Positions 8,476 through 15,397 of a DNA stretch of 64,000 nucleotides are shown in pieces. The DNA is from Oxobacter pfennigii (GTDB lineage: Bacteria; Bacillota; Clostridia; Clostridiales; Oxobacteraceae). The notes beneath the pieces are model-generated. The model was not told where the DNA came from, made no database searches, and saw only the letters and a list, made by a program, of their open reading frames with translations. The translations under genes were made by a program, and so were the position numbers. Position 1 is the first letter of the stretch. The number at the start of each line of letters is the position of its first letter. The stretch spans positions 124,001 to 188,000 of the forward strand of contig NZ_LKET01000029.1 of assembly GCF_001317355.1 (NCBI RefSeq), in the 5' to 3' direction.

Positions 8476-8519
8476 TTATCTATATGTCGTAATAAATTTC
8501 TCTGGAATTTATTTTTGAC

Positions 8520-8544
8520 ATGAATTTTACTCATTAAAATTCAT
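8520..8544 (+). promoter_or_regulatory. Perfect 25 bp palindrome upstream of fabZ, possible operator
   Basis: ATGAATTTTA (8520-8529), CTCAT, TAAAATTCAT (8535-8544) is a perfect inverted repeat. It lies between TTGACA (8515-8520) and TATAAT (8547-8552). Those boxes are 26 bases apart, too far for a plain sigma-A promoter, so a regulator that changes DNA geometry or another -35 would be needed. The site is a plausible fatty-acid regulator operator by position only. Confidence 0.45.
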
Positions 8545-8580
8545 GATATAATATATTAAAAATAATGTATGTAGGTTGAC

Positions 8581-8709
8581 AGCTAATTGCAAAGAAGCAG
8601 CGAGCGAGGTAAAGGGAAAGGGGGACACTTCTGAAGAAATGTCCCAACGTAAAGCGAGTGCGGCCGTTAAAATCAGGAAGATTTTCCGGAGAGCTCTTTA
8701 CAATTAGCT
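8581..8709 (+). other. Structured leader of fabZ (long-range hairpin)
   Basis: The arms AGCTAATTGCAAAGA (8581-8595) and TCTTTACAATTAGCT (8695-8709) pair over 15 positions with one mismatch, closing a domain with inner hairpins such as GGGACA/TGTCCC (8622-8627 with 8640-8645) and GGAAGATTTTCC. It ends about 30 bases before fabZ. It matches no riboswitch class I can recognise. It may be a folded 5' UTR or a further small foldback insertion. Confidence 0.5.
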
Positions 8710-8740
8710 ACTGTAATATTATAGCAAAGGGGAGATAGTA

Positions 8741-9169
8741 ATGCTGGATATTAATGAGATTAAGAAGATAATACCTCACAGGTATCCCTTTCTTTTGGTA
8801 GACAGGATAGAAGAAGTGGAAGAGGGAAAGAAGGCTGTAGGAATTAAAAATGTTACGGCAAATGAGCCTTTTTTTCAGGGACATTTTCCGGGAAATCCTA
8901 TAATGCCAGGGGTATTAATAGTTGAGGCAATGGCTCAGGTAGGAGCAGTTGCCATTCTATCCATGGAAGAGTACAAGGGTAAGCTTGCGGTATTTGCTGG
9001 AATCGATAAAGTACGCTTCAGAAAACAGGTAGTGCCCGGTGATACATTAAGGATGGAAGTGGAACTGGTAACACTTAAAAGAGGCATCGGAAAAGCCAAT
9101 GCCTATGCTACGGTAGATGGAAAAAGAGCATGTGAAGGAGAACTTATGTTTGCCATAGTTGGCCAGTAA
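8741..9169 (+). CDS. fabZ: 3-hydroxyacyl-ACP dehydratase
   Basis: Cytosolic hot-dog-fold enzyme of type II fatty acid synthesis that dehydrates 3-hydroxyacyl-ACP to trans-2-enoyl-ACP. The 142-residue product has the family length. The catalytic His48 and Glu62 are in [13 protein letters not shown] and VLIVEAMAQ, and the N-terminal [16 protein letters not shown] is typical. AAGGGGAGA stands 7 bases before the ATG. It stands alone here, apart from other fab genes, behind a long leader with a palindrome and a large hairpin, so it may be controlled separately. A terminator follows. Confidence 0.95.
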   Translation: MLDINEIKKIIPHRYPFLLVDRIEEVEEGKKAVGIKNVTANEPFFQGHFPGNPIMPGVLIVEAMAQVGAVAILSMEEYKGKLAVFAGIDKVRFRKQVVPGDTLRMEVELVTLKRGIGKANAYATVDGKRACEGELMFAIVGQ

Positions 9170-9175
9170 GTTTTT

Positions 9176-9197
9176 GGCGGCAGAGTGCCGCCTTTTT
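9176..9197 (+). terminator. Intrinsic terminator after fabZ
   Basis: GGCGGC and GCCGCC form a 6 bp GC stem with a 5-base loop, followed by five T. It overlaps the 3' end of the convergent yyaC. Confidence 0.85.
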
Positions 9198-9735
9198 ACA
9201 TTCTTGCAGCTTCTATGATGGCCGAGGATATTATCTCGGCCATTTTCATTATCAAATTAAGCCGAATGCTTCTGATGGAAAATATATCGGAAACATCAAT
9301 AGAGTCTACCACACCGACAATTGAAATATCTCCAACTTTAGGAAGGGCCTTGCCTACCCCTTTTCCGGGGTGCACAGGTCCTAATTTTATCTGAATATCG
9401 CCGATACAGTCTGCCTGGCCAAGACAGGCATCTACGGCGATTATAAAAGAGTTTCTATGCTTTTCGTTAATTTCTGAAATTACTTTTTCAAGATTGACTG
9501 CGTGGGCAGGGAAATCCAAGGTTCCTATTACGGGATATGAGAAGTTCTTGTTTAATAGAAGGGTGCCAACTAAAGGCCCCAAGCAGTCGCCTATGCATTT
9601 ATCAGTACCTATGCAAACTATTATGGTTTTGGTGTTAAAAAAACTGCTGATAAATTTGCCAAGAGTGCTGACTGCATCCTTATCCGTATAGCTGACCCTT
9701 ATGCCGACATCATTCTGTGGATTTTTATTGTGCAA
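9196..9735 (-). CDS. yyaC: YyaC family putative spore protein (DUF1256)
   Basis: Member of the YyaC family, sporulation proteins related to the germination protease GPR family but of unproven enzymatic role. Family features: IVCIGTDKCIGDCLGPLVG near residue 40, VIGTLDFPAHAVNL, FIIAVDACLG, and the Gly/Pro-rich VHPGKGVGKALPKVGD. I chose TTG at 9733-9735 because AGGAGGTGG lies 5 bases before it; an in-frame GTG at 9742-9744 overlaps the ribosome site itself. A 16 bp palindrome (GTTATATGTATATAAC, 9751-9766) lies directly upstream. It is divergent from the gene at 9860 and convergent with fabZ. Confidence 0.9.
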   Translation of the reverse strand: MHNKNPQNDVGIRVSYTDKDAVSTLGKFISSFFNTKTIIVCIGTDKCIGDCLGPLVGTLLLNKNFSYPVIGTLDFPAHAVNLEKVISEINEKHRNSFIIAVDACLGQADCIGDIQIKLGPVHPGKGVGKALPKVGDISIVGVVDSIDVSDIFSIRSIRLNLIMKMAEIISSAIIEAARM

Positions 9736-9801
9736 TATACCCACCTCCTAGTTATATGTATATAACCTACTCAAGTCTATAATTACTTTTTTTACTCCGT
9801 T

Positions 9802-9831
9802 GAATAAAAATATGGGATGAAATCCATAATA
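9802..9831 (+). promoter_or_regulatory. Candidate sigma-G promoter
   Basis: GAATA (9802-9806) fits the sigma-G -35 GHATR and CATAATA (9825-9831) fits the -10 CATNHTA, 18 bases apart as in Bacillus. It lies 28 bases before the gene at 9860, which would make that gene forespore-specific. Confidence 0.5.
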
Positions 9832-9859
9832 GCTTTAGGAGAACATAGGAGGCGATGTA

Positions 9860-10450
9860 ATGAAGAAAAACACAGGTTTTAATATTCTTTTGGTCATATT
9901 CATGACTGCTGTATGCATTGCATCAATACTGGAAATAGAAAGACAAGAATTCAAGCCGGTTCAAAGTACGGGATATACAATGTATGATGACAGGGAGTAT
10001 TTAGGATATATATTTGATGATTACAATAAGAGCGTTAATATTGAATATGTTGATAAATATTGTATAGAGCAGGATGAGGAAGACTTAAGGAGCATTTTCT
10101 CCTTCACTTCATCAGGTGATGAATATTCCGGCGACGCTTTACGAAAATTAAGAAGCGAAAGGATTATTGAAGAGGAAGCGCAAAATGCCGAAAGTGCAAA
10201 AAGTGCGGGCAGCAGTATTATAAATGCATACAACTCATTTGTTCATGGCAATATGGAGCTGAATGATAAAGTGGATATGTTAAACCTCATGAGGAATTTG
10301 AATGAGAGCGAAATACTGAAATTAAAAAGGCTTTTTGAAACGATGGTTACAAAGAGTGAGAAAGAAAGTATTTTAGATGCTCTAAGCCTTAAATATACAG
10401 ATGAAGAGTTTGCAAAACTTAAAAGCATATTAAACAAATATACAGCGTAA
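9860..10450 (+). CDS. Hypothetical membrane-anchored protein, probably sporulation-related
   Basis: I do not recognise this 196-residue protein. It begins with a basic start (MKKNTG) and a hydrophobic helix (about residues 8-24) that could be a signal anchor. The rest is acidic and helical: residues 75-125 are Glu/Ser/Ala-rich, and residues 135-195 have a regular pattern that looks like a small helical bundle (SEILKLKRLFETM, TDEEFAKLKSIL). AGGAGG lies 8 bases before the ATG, so translation is likely. The sigma-G-like promoter and the divergent spore gene yyaC suggest a forespore role, which is inference. Confidence 0.7.
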   Translation: MKKNTGFNILLVIFMTAVCIASILEIERQEFKPVQSTGYTMYDDREYLGYIFDDYNKSVNIEYVDKYCIEQDEEDLRSIFSFTSSGDEYSGDALRKLRSERIIEEEAQNAESAKSAGSSIINAYNSFVHGNMELNDKVDMLNLMRNLNESEILKLKRLFETMVTKSEKESILDALSLKYTDEEFAKLKSILNKYTA

Positions 10451-10542
10451 ATAATTAATCTAGGTTATATCTATATAAGGTGATAATTTAAGCTAAATAG
10501 ACTTATTCTGCTTATTTTAACGATAAAGGATTATTTTACTTG

Positions 10543-10572
10543 TTGAAACCAATGGGCATTTTGTTATATACT
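10543..10572 (+). promoter_or_regulatory. Sigma-A promoter of the tRNA cluster
   Basis: TTGAAA (10543-10548) and TATACT (10567-10572) are 18 bases apart and lie 19 bases before the first tRNA. Confidence 0.6.
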
Positions 10573-10591
10573 ATTCATTGTCACAGCAAGT

Positions 10592-10667
10592 GGGAGCATA
10601 GCTCAGCTGGGAGAGCATCTGCCTTACAAGCAGAGGGTCATAGGTTCGAGCCCTATTGTTCCCACCA
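10592..10667 (+). tRNA. tRNA-Val (anticodon TAC)
   Basis: A 76-base cloverleaf: acceptor GGGAGCA/TGTTCCC, D arm GCTCAGCTGGGAGAGC, anticodon loop CTTACAA reading TAC, T arm ATAGG-TTCGAGC-CCTAT, and encoded CCA. First of three tandem tRNA genes. Confidence 0.97.
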
Positions 10668-10674
10668 TTTATAT

Positions 10675-10750
10675 GCTGGCATAGCTCAACAGGCAGAGCA
10701 GCTGACTTGTAATCAGCAGGTTGTTGGTTCAATTCCGACTGCCAGCTCCA
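10675..10750 (+). tRNA. tRNA-Thr (anticodon TGT)
   Basis: A 76-base cloverleaf: acceptor GCTGGCA/TGCCAGC, anticodon loop CTTGTAA reading TGT, T arm GTTGG-TTCAATT-CCGAC, and encoded CCA. It starts 7 bases after tRNA-Val. Confidence 0.97.
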
Positions 10751-10773
10751 TAACCTGATATTTAAAATATTAC

Positions 10774-10859
10774 GGAGGGATTCCCGAGTGGCCAAAGGGG
10801 GCAGACTGTAAATCTGTTATCGGACGATTTCGATGGTTCGAATCCATCTCCCTCCACCA
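10774..10859 (+). tRNA. tRNA-Tyr (anticodon GTA)
   Basis: An 86-base class II tRNA with a long variable arm: acceptor GGAGGGA/TCCCTCC, anticodon loop CTGTAAA reading GTA, T arm GATGG-TTCGAAT-CCATC, and encoded CCA. It is the last gene of the cluster and is followed at once by a terminator. Confidence 0.97.
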
Positions 10860-10860
10860 G

Positions 10861-10891
10861 AAAAAATCAAGCTTTTCAGCTTGGTTTTTTT
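10861..10891 (+). terminator. Terminator of the tRNA cluster
   Basis: AAAAAATCAAGC and GCTTGGTTTTTT pair (with one G-T) around TTTTCA. It starts 2 bases after the tRNA-Tyr CCA. Confidence 0.85.
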
Positions 10892-11011
10892 CAATGAAAT
10901 TTGTCCTGAGGGCAAGTGAAATGTTGCTAAAGCATATTTCATTTAATATCATTAGAATTAGGTTTTCTATTTTTACATCATATAAATATTGGTATAATTC
11001 TCTAACAATAA

Positions 11012-11230
11012 TTTGTTTACTATGACAATCCGCTGTTTATGGTAAAGGATGTGGCTGAGTGGATTGAGTATAATGCGAGCAAAGTAAATGATATAGTATC
11101 TTTGGTAGATGATAATGAAAAGCTGATATTGATAATGGTCAGATCAGAAACCAAAAAAAGTGAAAACTGCAGCAGTAAAACAAAGAAGCAATTATATTAT
11201 TGTATAATTGCTCTCATAGCATTACAATAA
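11012..11230 (+). pseudogene. Relic of a BRO-N type phage antirepressor
   Basis: The open stretch reads FVYYDNPLFMVKDVAEWIEY and goes on through NASKVNDIVSLVDDNEKLI. That is the core of the BRO N-terminal DNA-binding domain found in phage and mobile-element antirepressors (typical form: NPxFVAKDVAExLGY ... VxxVDEDEK). The frame is closed by a stop just upstream, has no ribosome site, and degenerates after about residue 55 into a Lys/Ser-rich run. It therefore looks like a fragment of a once larger gene. It lies 150 bases after a tRNA-Tyr gene, a common integration target. The domain call is by eye. Confidence 0.6.
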
Positions 11231-11515
11231 ATATGATGATAAAATTGCGATTATTATTATTCAATAGACTAAGGATTTAATATCACTTGCGTCATAAAAC
11301 CATAGCAGATGGGGAAGCATATAAGGCAAATCAATATAACATTTCTCTATTCTTCGCACATATAGACATACCAGTAGAAATGCTATGCACATCGGAAGAT
11401 GGAATCGGGTTACTAATATAAAAATAATCAATTTCTTAAAAGCAGGGCTTATTTATTTGCTATTGTAATAGCAATAATTTATTAATAAGTCAATTATTAT
11501 TAAGGAGGTATTTTT
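11231..11515 (+). other. Non-coding stretch with a possible short coding remnant
   Basis: No gene with a ribosome site is visible. A short open stretch from about 11288 reads LRHKTIADGEAYKANQYNIS and continues through FAHIDIPVEMLCTSEDGIG before a stop near 11422. It may be a second remnant of the element that left the BRO-N relic. The last 60 bases are AT-rich and hold the ribosome site of the next gene. Confidence 0.4.
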
Positions 11516-12505
11516 ATGTTAACTAAGAGGCAGAATCTTTTAGAGACAATCAGGGGAGGAAATCCCGACAGATTTGTAAAACAGTACGAGGCATTTGGGA
11601 TTGTAATGGGTGACCCTATTTCCCGTAATAATCCTAGTGCTAAAAGGGGCGGCCCTAATGTTGTGGATGCCTGGGGGGTTACAAGAAGCTGGCCTGCAAA
11701 CGTACCCGGTGGTTTCCCGGTGCACGATTATGAACACAAGGTAGTTAAGGATATCACAAAATGGAAGGAAGTCGTTAAAGCTCCTAAGCTTGATTATCCT
11801 GAAGAAGATTGGGCTCCGATAGTAGAAGCTGCAGCTAAAATTGATCGTAATGAGCAGTTCGTAACGGTATTCCGTGCACCGGGAATCTTCGAGCAGGTGC
11901 ATTACTTAACGGGAATAGACGATGCTTTAATGTACTTCTATGAAGAGCCTGAGGCTATGCATGAGCTTATCGATTACATAGTTGAATGGATGCTTAAATA
12001 TGCTGAACAGATTGTTAAATATGTTCGTCCGGATTGCCTCTTCCAGCATGATGACTGGGGCAGCCACATAAATTCATTCATGTCTCCTGAAATGTTTGAG
12101 GAGTTCATTGTTCCCGGTTTCAAGAAAATATACGCATATTATAAGGCTAACGGAGTTGAGCTTATTGTTCACCATAACGATGCATATTCTGCTAACCTTG
12201 TTCCGCAAATGATTGAAATGGGTATCGATATCTGGCAGGGTGCAGTATCAACGAACAATAACCCTGAGCTTATTAAGAAATATGGCCCCAAAATTACAAT
12301 AATGGGTGACATTGATAACGGTATATTGGATAAGGAAGGCGTAACACCTGAAGAAATCAGAAGGGAAACTGAAAGAGCCTGCAGAAATTGCGGAAAGTTA
12401 TACTTCATACCCGCAATGACTCATGGTTTGGCATTTAGTATATTCCCTGGCGTGTATGAAGCTGTAGATGCAGAAATAGACAGAATGAGCAAGGAAATGT
12501 TCTAG
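11516..12505 (+). CDS. Uroporphyrinogen decarboxylase-like (URO-D/MtaA family) methyltransferase
   Basis: A 329-residue protein of the URO-D superfamily. Members in anaerobes are often corrinoid-dependent methyltransferases (MtaA/CmuA type) rather than true haem enzymes. Family features: the N-terminal TKRQNLLETIRGGNPDRF, a conserved HDDWGSHINSFMSPEMFEEF region (about residues 177-196), VELIVHHNDAYSANLVPQM, and a C-terminal GDIDNGILDKEGVTPEEIR. AAGGAGG stands 6 bases before ATG 11516. No corrinoid protein gene or haem gene is adjacent, so the methyl donor is unknown. A function in one-carbon metabolism is inference; the superfamily is clear. Confidence 0.85.
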   Translation: MLTKRQNLLETIRGGNPDRFVKQYEAFGIVMGDPISRNNPSAKRGGPNVVDAWGVTRSWPANVPGGFPVHDYEHKVVKDITKWKEVVKAPKLDYPEEDWAPIVEAAAKIDRNEQFVTVFRAPGIFEQVHYLTGIDDALMYFYEEPEAMHELIDYIVEWMLKYAEQIVKYVRPDCLFQHDDWGSHINSFMSPEMFEEFIVPGFKKIYAYYKANGVELIVHHNDAYSANLVPQMIEMGIDIWQGAVSTNNNPELIKKYGPKITIMGDIDNGILDKEGVTPEEIRRETERACRNCGKLYFIPAMTHGLAFSIFPGVYEAVDAEIDRMSKEMF

Positions 12506-12873
12506 AACTGATGATGGCACGAAAGTGTAGATTAACATATTAAACAGGGAAAATCGGTGTATTTTTTCTCATATTAATTAAGATGTTCTAATTTAATACT
12601 ACGTGAACTTGAAAAATAGATTTTCTGATTAAAGTATATTTGAAGTATGATAATATTCTGCATGGGAGTAATAAATCCATGCAGAGTTTTTTTATGCGAC
12701 TCAAAGCCTAAAGCACTTTGAGCAACAAAATATTCAAGTGGATTTATTTATATCATACTTTTCAAGGTCTATAACAGCAATAGAATCAACATCCTAAAGC
12801 TATTACTGGTATAAATTGAGAAATTCCCTAATGTTAATTTTTCATGTAACAAAATAATCATGGGGTACTTAAG
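12506..12873 (+). other. Intergenic stretch with one terminator
   Basis: Apart from the terminator at 12658-12693, I see no gene or recognisable RNA here. The terminator lies about 150 bases after the methyltransferase stop, so either a long 3' UTR or a small transcript may lie between. Confidence 0.5.
12658..12693 (+). terminator. Intrinsic terminator
   Basis: CTGCATGG (12658-12665) and CCATGCAG (12677-12684) form a perfect 8 bp stem with an 11-base loop, followed by AG and seven T. Confidence 0.85.
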
Positions 12874-13128
12874 ATGGAAAAAGAGGATTTAAAAGAAGAA
12901 ATTAAGGAATTAACTCTGATGTTGTTGTACCTTACATCCTGGAAGGAAAATGAATTTGGAATTCAATATCTCAGAAGTTGGAAGGGCTATGGTTTTGGTA
13001 TTCTTAATGAACTTACCGAAGAGGATTTGATACCAGGGAGTCACCGTTCCAAATCCGTTATGATAGCTGATGAGGGAATAAAGAATGCCAGGGAATCTTT
13101 GAAGCAATATGATATGACTGAACAATAA
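12874..13128 (+). CDS. DUF6429 family small protein
   Basis: An 84-residue soluble protein of unknown function. The pattern KELTLMLLYLTSW, RSWKGYGFGILNELTEEDLI and a C-terminal KSVMIADEGIKNARE is that of the DUF6429 family, which resembles a small winged helix. The ATG is preceded by a weak GGGG site. It stands alone between unrelated genes. No partner is suggested by context. Confidence 0.75.
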   Translation: MEKEDLKEEIKELTLMLLYLTSWKENEFGIQYLRSWKGYGFGILNELTEEDLIPGSHRSKSVMIADEGIKNARESLKQYDMTEQ

Positions 13129-13269
13129 GCTCTTGCTATAATAGATTAGGGTTTAGCAGGAAACACTATGAAAGTCAGACCACATATTTTCACTTTTACT
13201 ATGAATTGCATTTAGTAAGTTCAATGTTGTTTAGAACTTAGTATTAAAATAAAAACTAGAGGTCCTTGT

Positions 13270-13673
13270 ATGCTAGGTCATTATTTGATGTTCAACAGAA
13301 ACTGCGTAGAAGCTATCAAGATTTATGAAAAAGCTTTTGGTGCAAAAACAATAGAAATTCAAAAATACGGAGATATGCAGCCGGATCCTGACTTTGTTAT
13401 TTCCGAAAGCGATAAAGAACTGGTTTTACATGCACGGCTTCAACTGGACGGTATGGAGACTATGTGTGCCGATAGCTCAGAGGCAGCATGATCGGCAATA
13501 ACATGTATGTTTCTATAACTACAAAAGATGAAGCTTTTATACAAAAGGCATGGGACATTCTAAAGCAGGATGGGGAAGTTTATATGGAGCCTACCTCATC
13601 GTTTTTCACAACCTTACACGGCTCTTTACGAGATAAGTTCGGCATAAACTGGATGTTTACCGTTTTGAAATAA
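13270..13673 (+). pseudogene. VOC/PhnB-like glyoxalase-fold protein, frameshifted
   Basis: Two overlapping frames together give one VOC protein of about 133 residues. The first (13270-13491) reads HYLMFNRNCVEAIKIYEKAF to CADSSEAA. The second, one frame back (13488-13673), continues with IGNNMYVSITTKDEAFIQKA and ends DKFGINWMFTVLK, the usual PhnB-like C-terminus. The break lies at the ATGA overlap near 13488. A single-base indel or sequencing error is the likeliest cause; translational coupling of two half proteins is possible but would be unusual. Function of intact members is mostly unknown. Confidence 0.8.
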
Positions 13674-13842
13674 ACGGAAATGATCCAAACGCAAACAAGT
13701 AAAGTGACAGATAATATATAGCGATACTTTTCGTGGGAAAATGCTTTATTTTAAATTTTGCATATATATTGGGTAAGAAGAACAATTTTATTGGCCAGAG
13801 GTTCTAGTTGAAATTACCCGCCATACCCTGTAAAAATATTAT

Positions 13843-15036
13843 TCAATGATTTAGCTTTTTTGCCCACTTCAAGGCTTCCAAATATAGCTCCATAAACTTA
13901 TTGGTCATTGGATATTGAGCCGCAGCCTTTTCCCAGTGTGCATTTTCCAAATTCATAATGAAATTCAGCAGCTTTCGCTGTTCATTGTCTATACCTAATA
14001 AGGCATTTTTAACATTTATAGACAAGGGAAGCCCCTTTAAAACCTGCTCCATTTGGCTGCTTAATAAAACATCAATGGAAGAAAATATTCCCGTAAAATA
14101 AAATTCGGATTTTTCTCCCTTTAAGTGCAGTTCATAGGCAAGGAGTTCCATAAGCTTTCCCCTGATAAGGGATTGTTTAACCAGTTCGGCATTTTCAACA
14201 TCCTGCATATCCTTCAGCATCATAAGCGAAATCCACTGGTACATTTCATTAATGCCAATATATGACAGAGCGTGGGGGATTGATTTAATCCTATTTCTTG
14301 CACCTATATAAACTGAATTGGCAAGTTTCAATAGCTTATATGAAAGCCCCAGGTCTCTTTCGAAGATATTGGCAATAACGGCATAGCTTGGCTCGGGAGA
14401 GCTTAGCTCTTCAAGAATACTAAAAAGATTGGCGTTAAGCGTTACGACTTCCTTGGACTTGACAATAGATGGTTTACTGAAAAAATATCCTTGAAAAAGC
14501 TCATAGCCCATTCCGGACGCCTGCTGATACTCTTCCCGGTTTTCAATTTTTTCCGCTAAAAACTTCACTTTTGTTCTGTATCTTCGGATAAGGTTGTATT
14601 GCTCATGGCGGCTTACTGCCGAAAATTCTATTTTGATAATATCTGCCATGTCAATTAAGGGAAAATTGTTTTGATTAAAAACAAAGTCGTCAAGAGCCAG
14701 GCTGTATCCCATAGCTTTAATCCTTTTACAGGCGTCTATCGTAGCAGAGGTCACTTTCTCCCGTTCGAGTACTTCCACAACGATGTTCTCCTTTGGAAGT
14801 AAAAAAGGGACATCACTGTTAATGAGCTCTTTAGAGAAATTAATAAAGGCGTTGGCTCCATCCGTCAAGTCCTGAAGCCCCATAACAAGAAAAGCGTTGT
14901 AAATCAATTCGGCTGTGGCCTGATCGTCATCAATTCCGGTAAAAAAGTTATCCCCGCTCTGCCTGTATAATAGTTCATATCCGTAAATTTTCATGTTTTT
15001 ATCAAAAATAGGCTGTCTGGCAATAAACGCATCCAT
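13843..15036 (-). CDS. EAL-like/HDOD signalling protein (YuxH type)
   Basis: A 397-residue cytosolic protein with an N-terminal EAL-like domain (about residues 1-200) and a C-terminal HDOD domain (about 205-390). FIARQPIFDKNMKIYGYELL is the classical YuxH start. The EAL motif is degenerate (YELLYR) and the usual DDFGTGYSSL is reduced to LDDFVFNQN, so c-di-GMP hydrolysis is unlikely; binding or scaffolding is more plausible. The start is set at ATG 15034-15036, 7 bases after GGGAGG; upstream in-frame codons overlap that site. It is the most distal gene of a minus-strand sensory cluster with GGDEF-EAL and MCP genes, which fits second-messenger signalling. Confidence 0.88.
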   Translation of the reverse strand: MDAFIARQPIFDKNMKIYGYELLYRQSGDNFFTGIDDDQATAELIYNAFLVMGLQDLTDGANAFINFSKELINSDVPFLLPKENIVVEVLEREKVTSATIDACKRIKAMGYSLALDDFVFNQNNFPLIDMADIIKIEFSAVSRHEQYNLIRRYRTKVKFLAEKIENREEYQQASGMGYELFQGYFFSKPSIVKSKEVVTLNANLFSILEELSSPEPSYAVIANIFERDLGLSYKLLKLANSVYIGARNRIKSIPHALSYIGINEMYQWISLMMLKDMQDVENAELVKQSLIRGKLMELLAYELHLKGEKSEFYFTGIFSSIDVLLSSQMEQVLKGLPLSINVKNALLGIDNEQRKLLNFIMNLENAHWEKAAAQYPMTNKFMELYLEALKWAKKLNH

Positions 15037-15104
15037 TTTCATACCTCCCGGTTTCAATATTCTCTAAGGGTTAAACCGCTCATACTCCGTGAGTATTGTC
15101 TATT

Positions 15105-15329
15105 TTACCTCTTTTTCACCGATGCGATTATGTTTTCGGCAATATCCTGCATATTGGGATAAAGATTGGCAGGGACAAAGCTTTCTCCTGCTTCGCACAT
15201 TATTTTATACCTTGCACAAAGGTGATGGTTGCCTTTACAATACTTTTTTTTAAATATAGACCCGATCCCTCTTTCCATAGGCATCCTGTCATTATAAAAA
15301 GGACATACCTGCAATTTGGCACAATCCAT
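15105..15329 (-). CDS. Small conserved Cys-rich protein
   Basis: A 74-residue protein with cysteines arranged as MDCAKLQVCPFYND and KKKYCKGNHHLCARY, a pattern I recognise from small conserved proteins often found beside signalling genes. A metal or Fe-S site is possible but unproven. AAAGGAG stands 9 bases before the ATG. It lies between the EAL-like/HDOD and GGDEF-EAL genes on the same strand with short gaps, so it is probably in the same operon. Confidence 0.7.
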   Translation of the reverse strand: MDCAKLQVCPFYNDRMPMERGIGSIFKKKYCKGNHHLCARYKIMCEAGESFVPANLYPNMQDIAENIIASVKKR

Positions 15330-15397
15330 AGCCCTTACTCCTTTCTTTGTTAATTTCTTTATATTTTAACACCTTGCTATGTAAATCTTCATATAAA

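Noticed and set aside
8326-8523. Open frame of 65 codons
   Set aside because: It lies almost wholly inside foldback copy 2 and has no ribosome site; it is a by-product of the repeat.
10540-10758. Open frame across the tRNA genes
   Set aside because: It covers tRNA-Val and tRNA-Thr; the tRNA cloverleaves explain the sequence.
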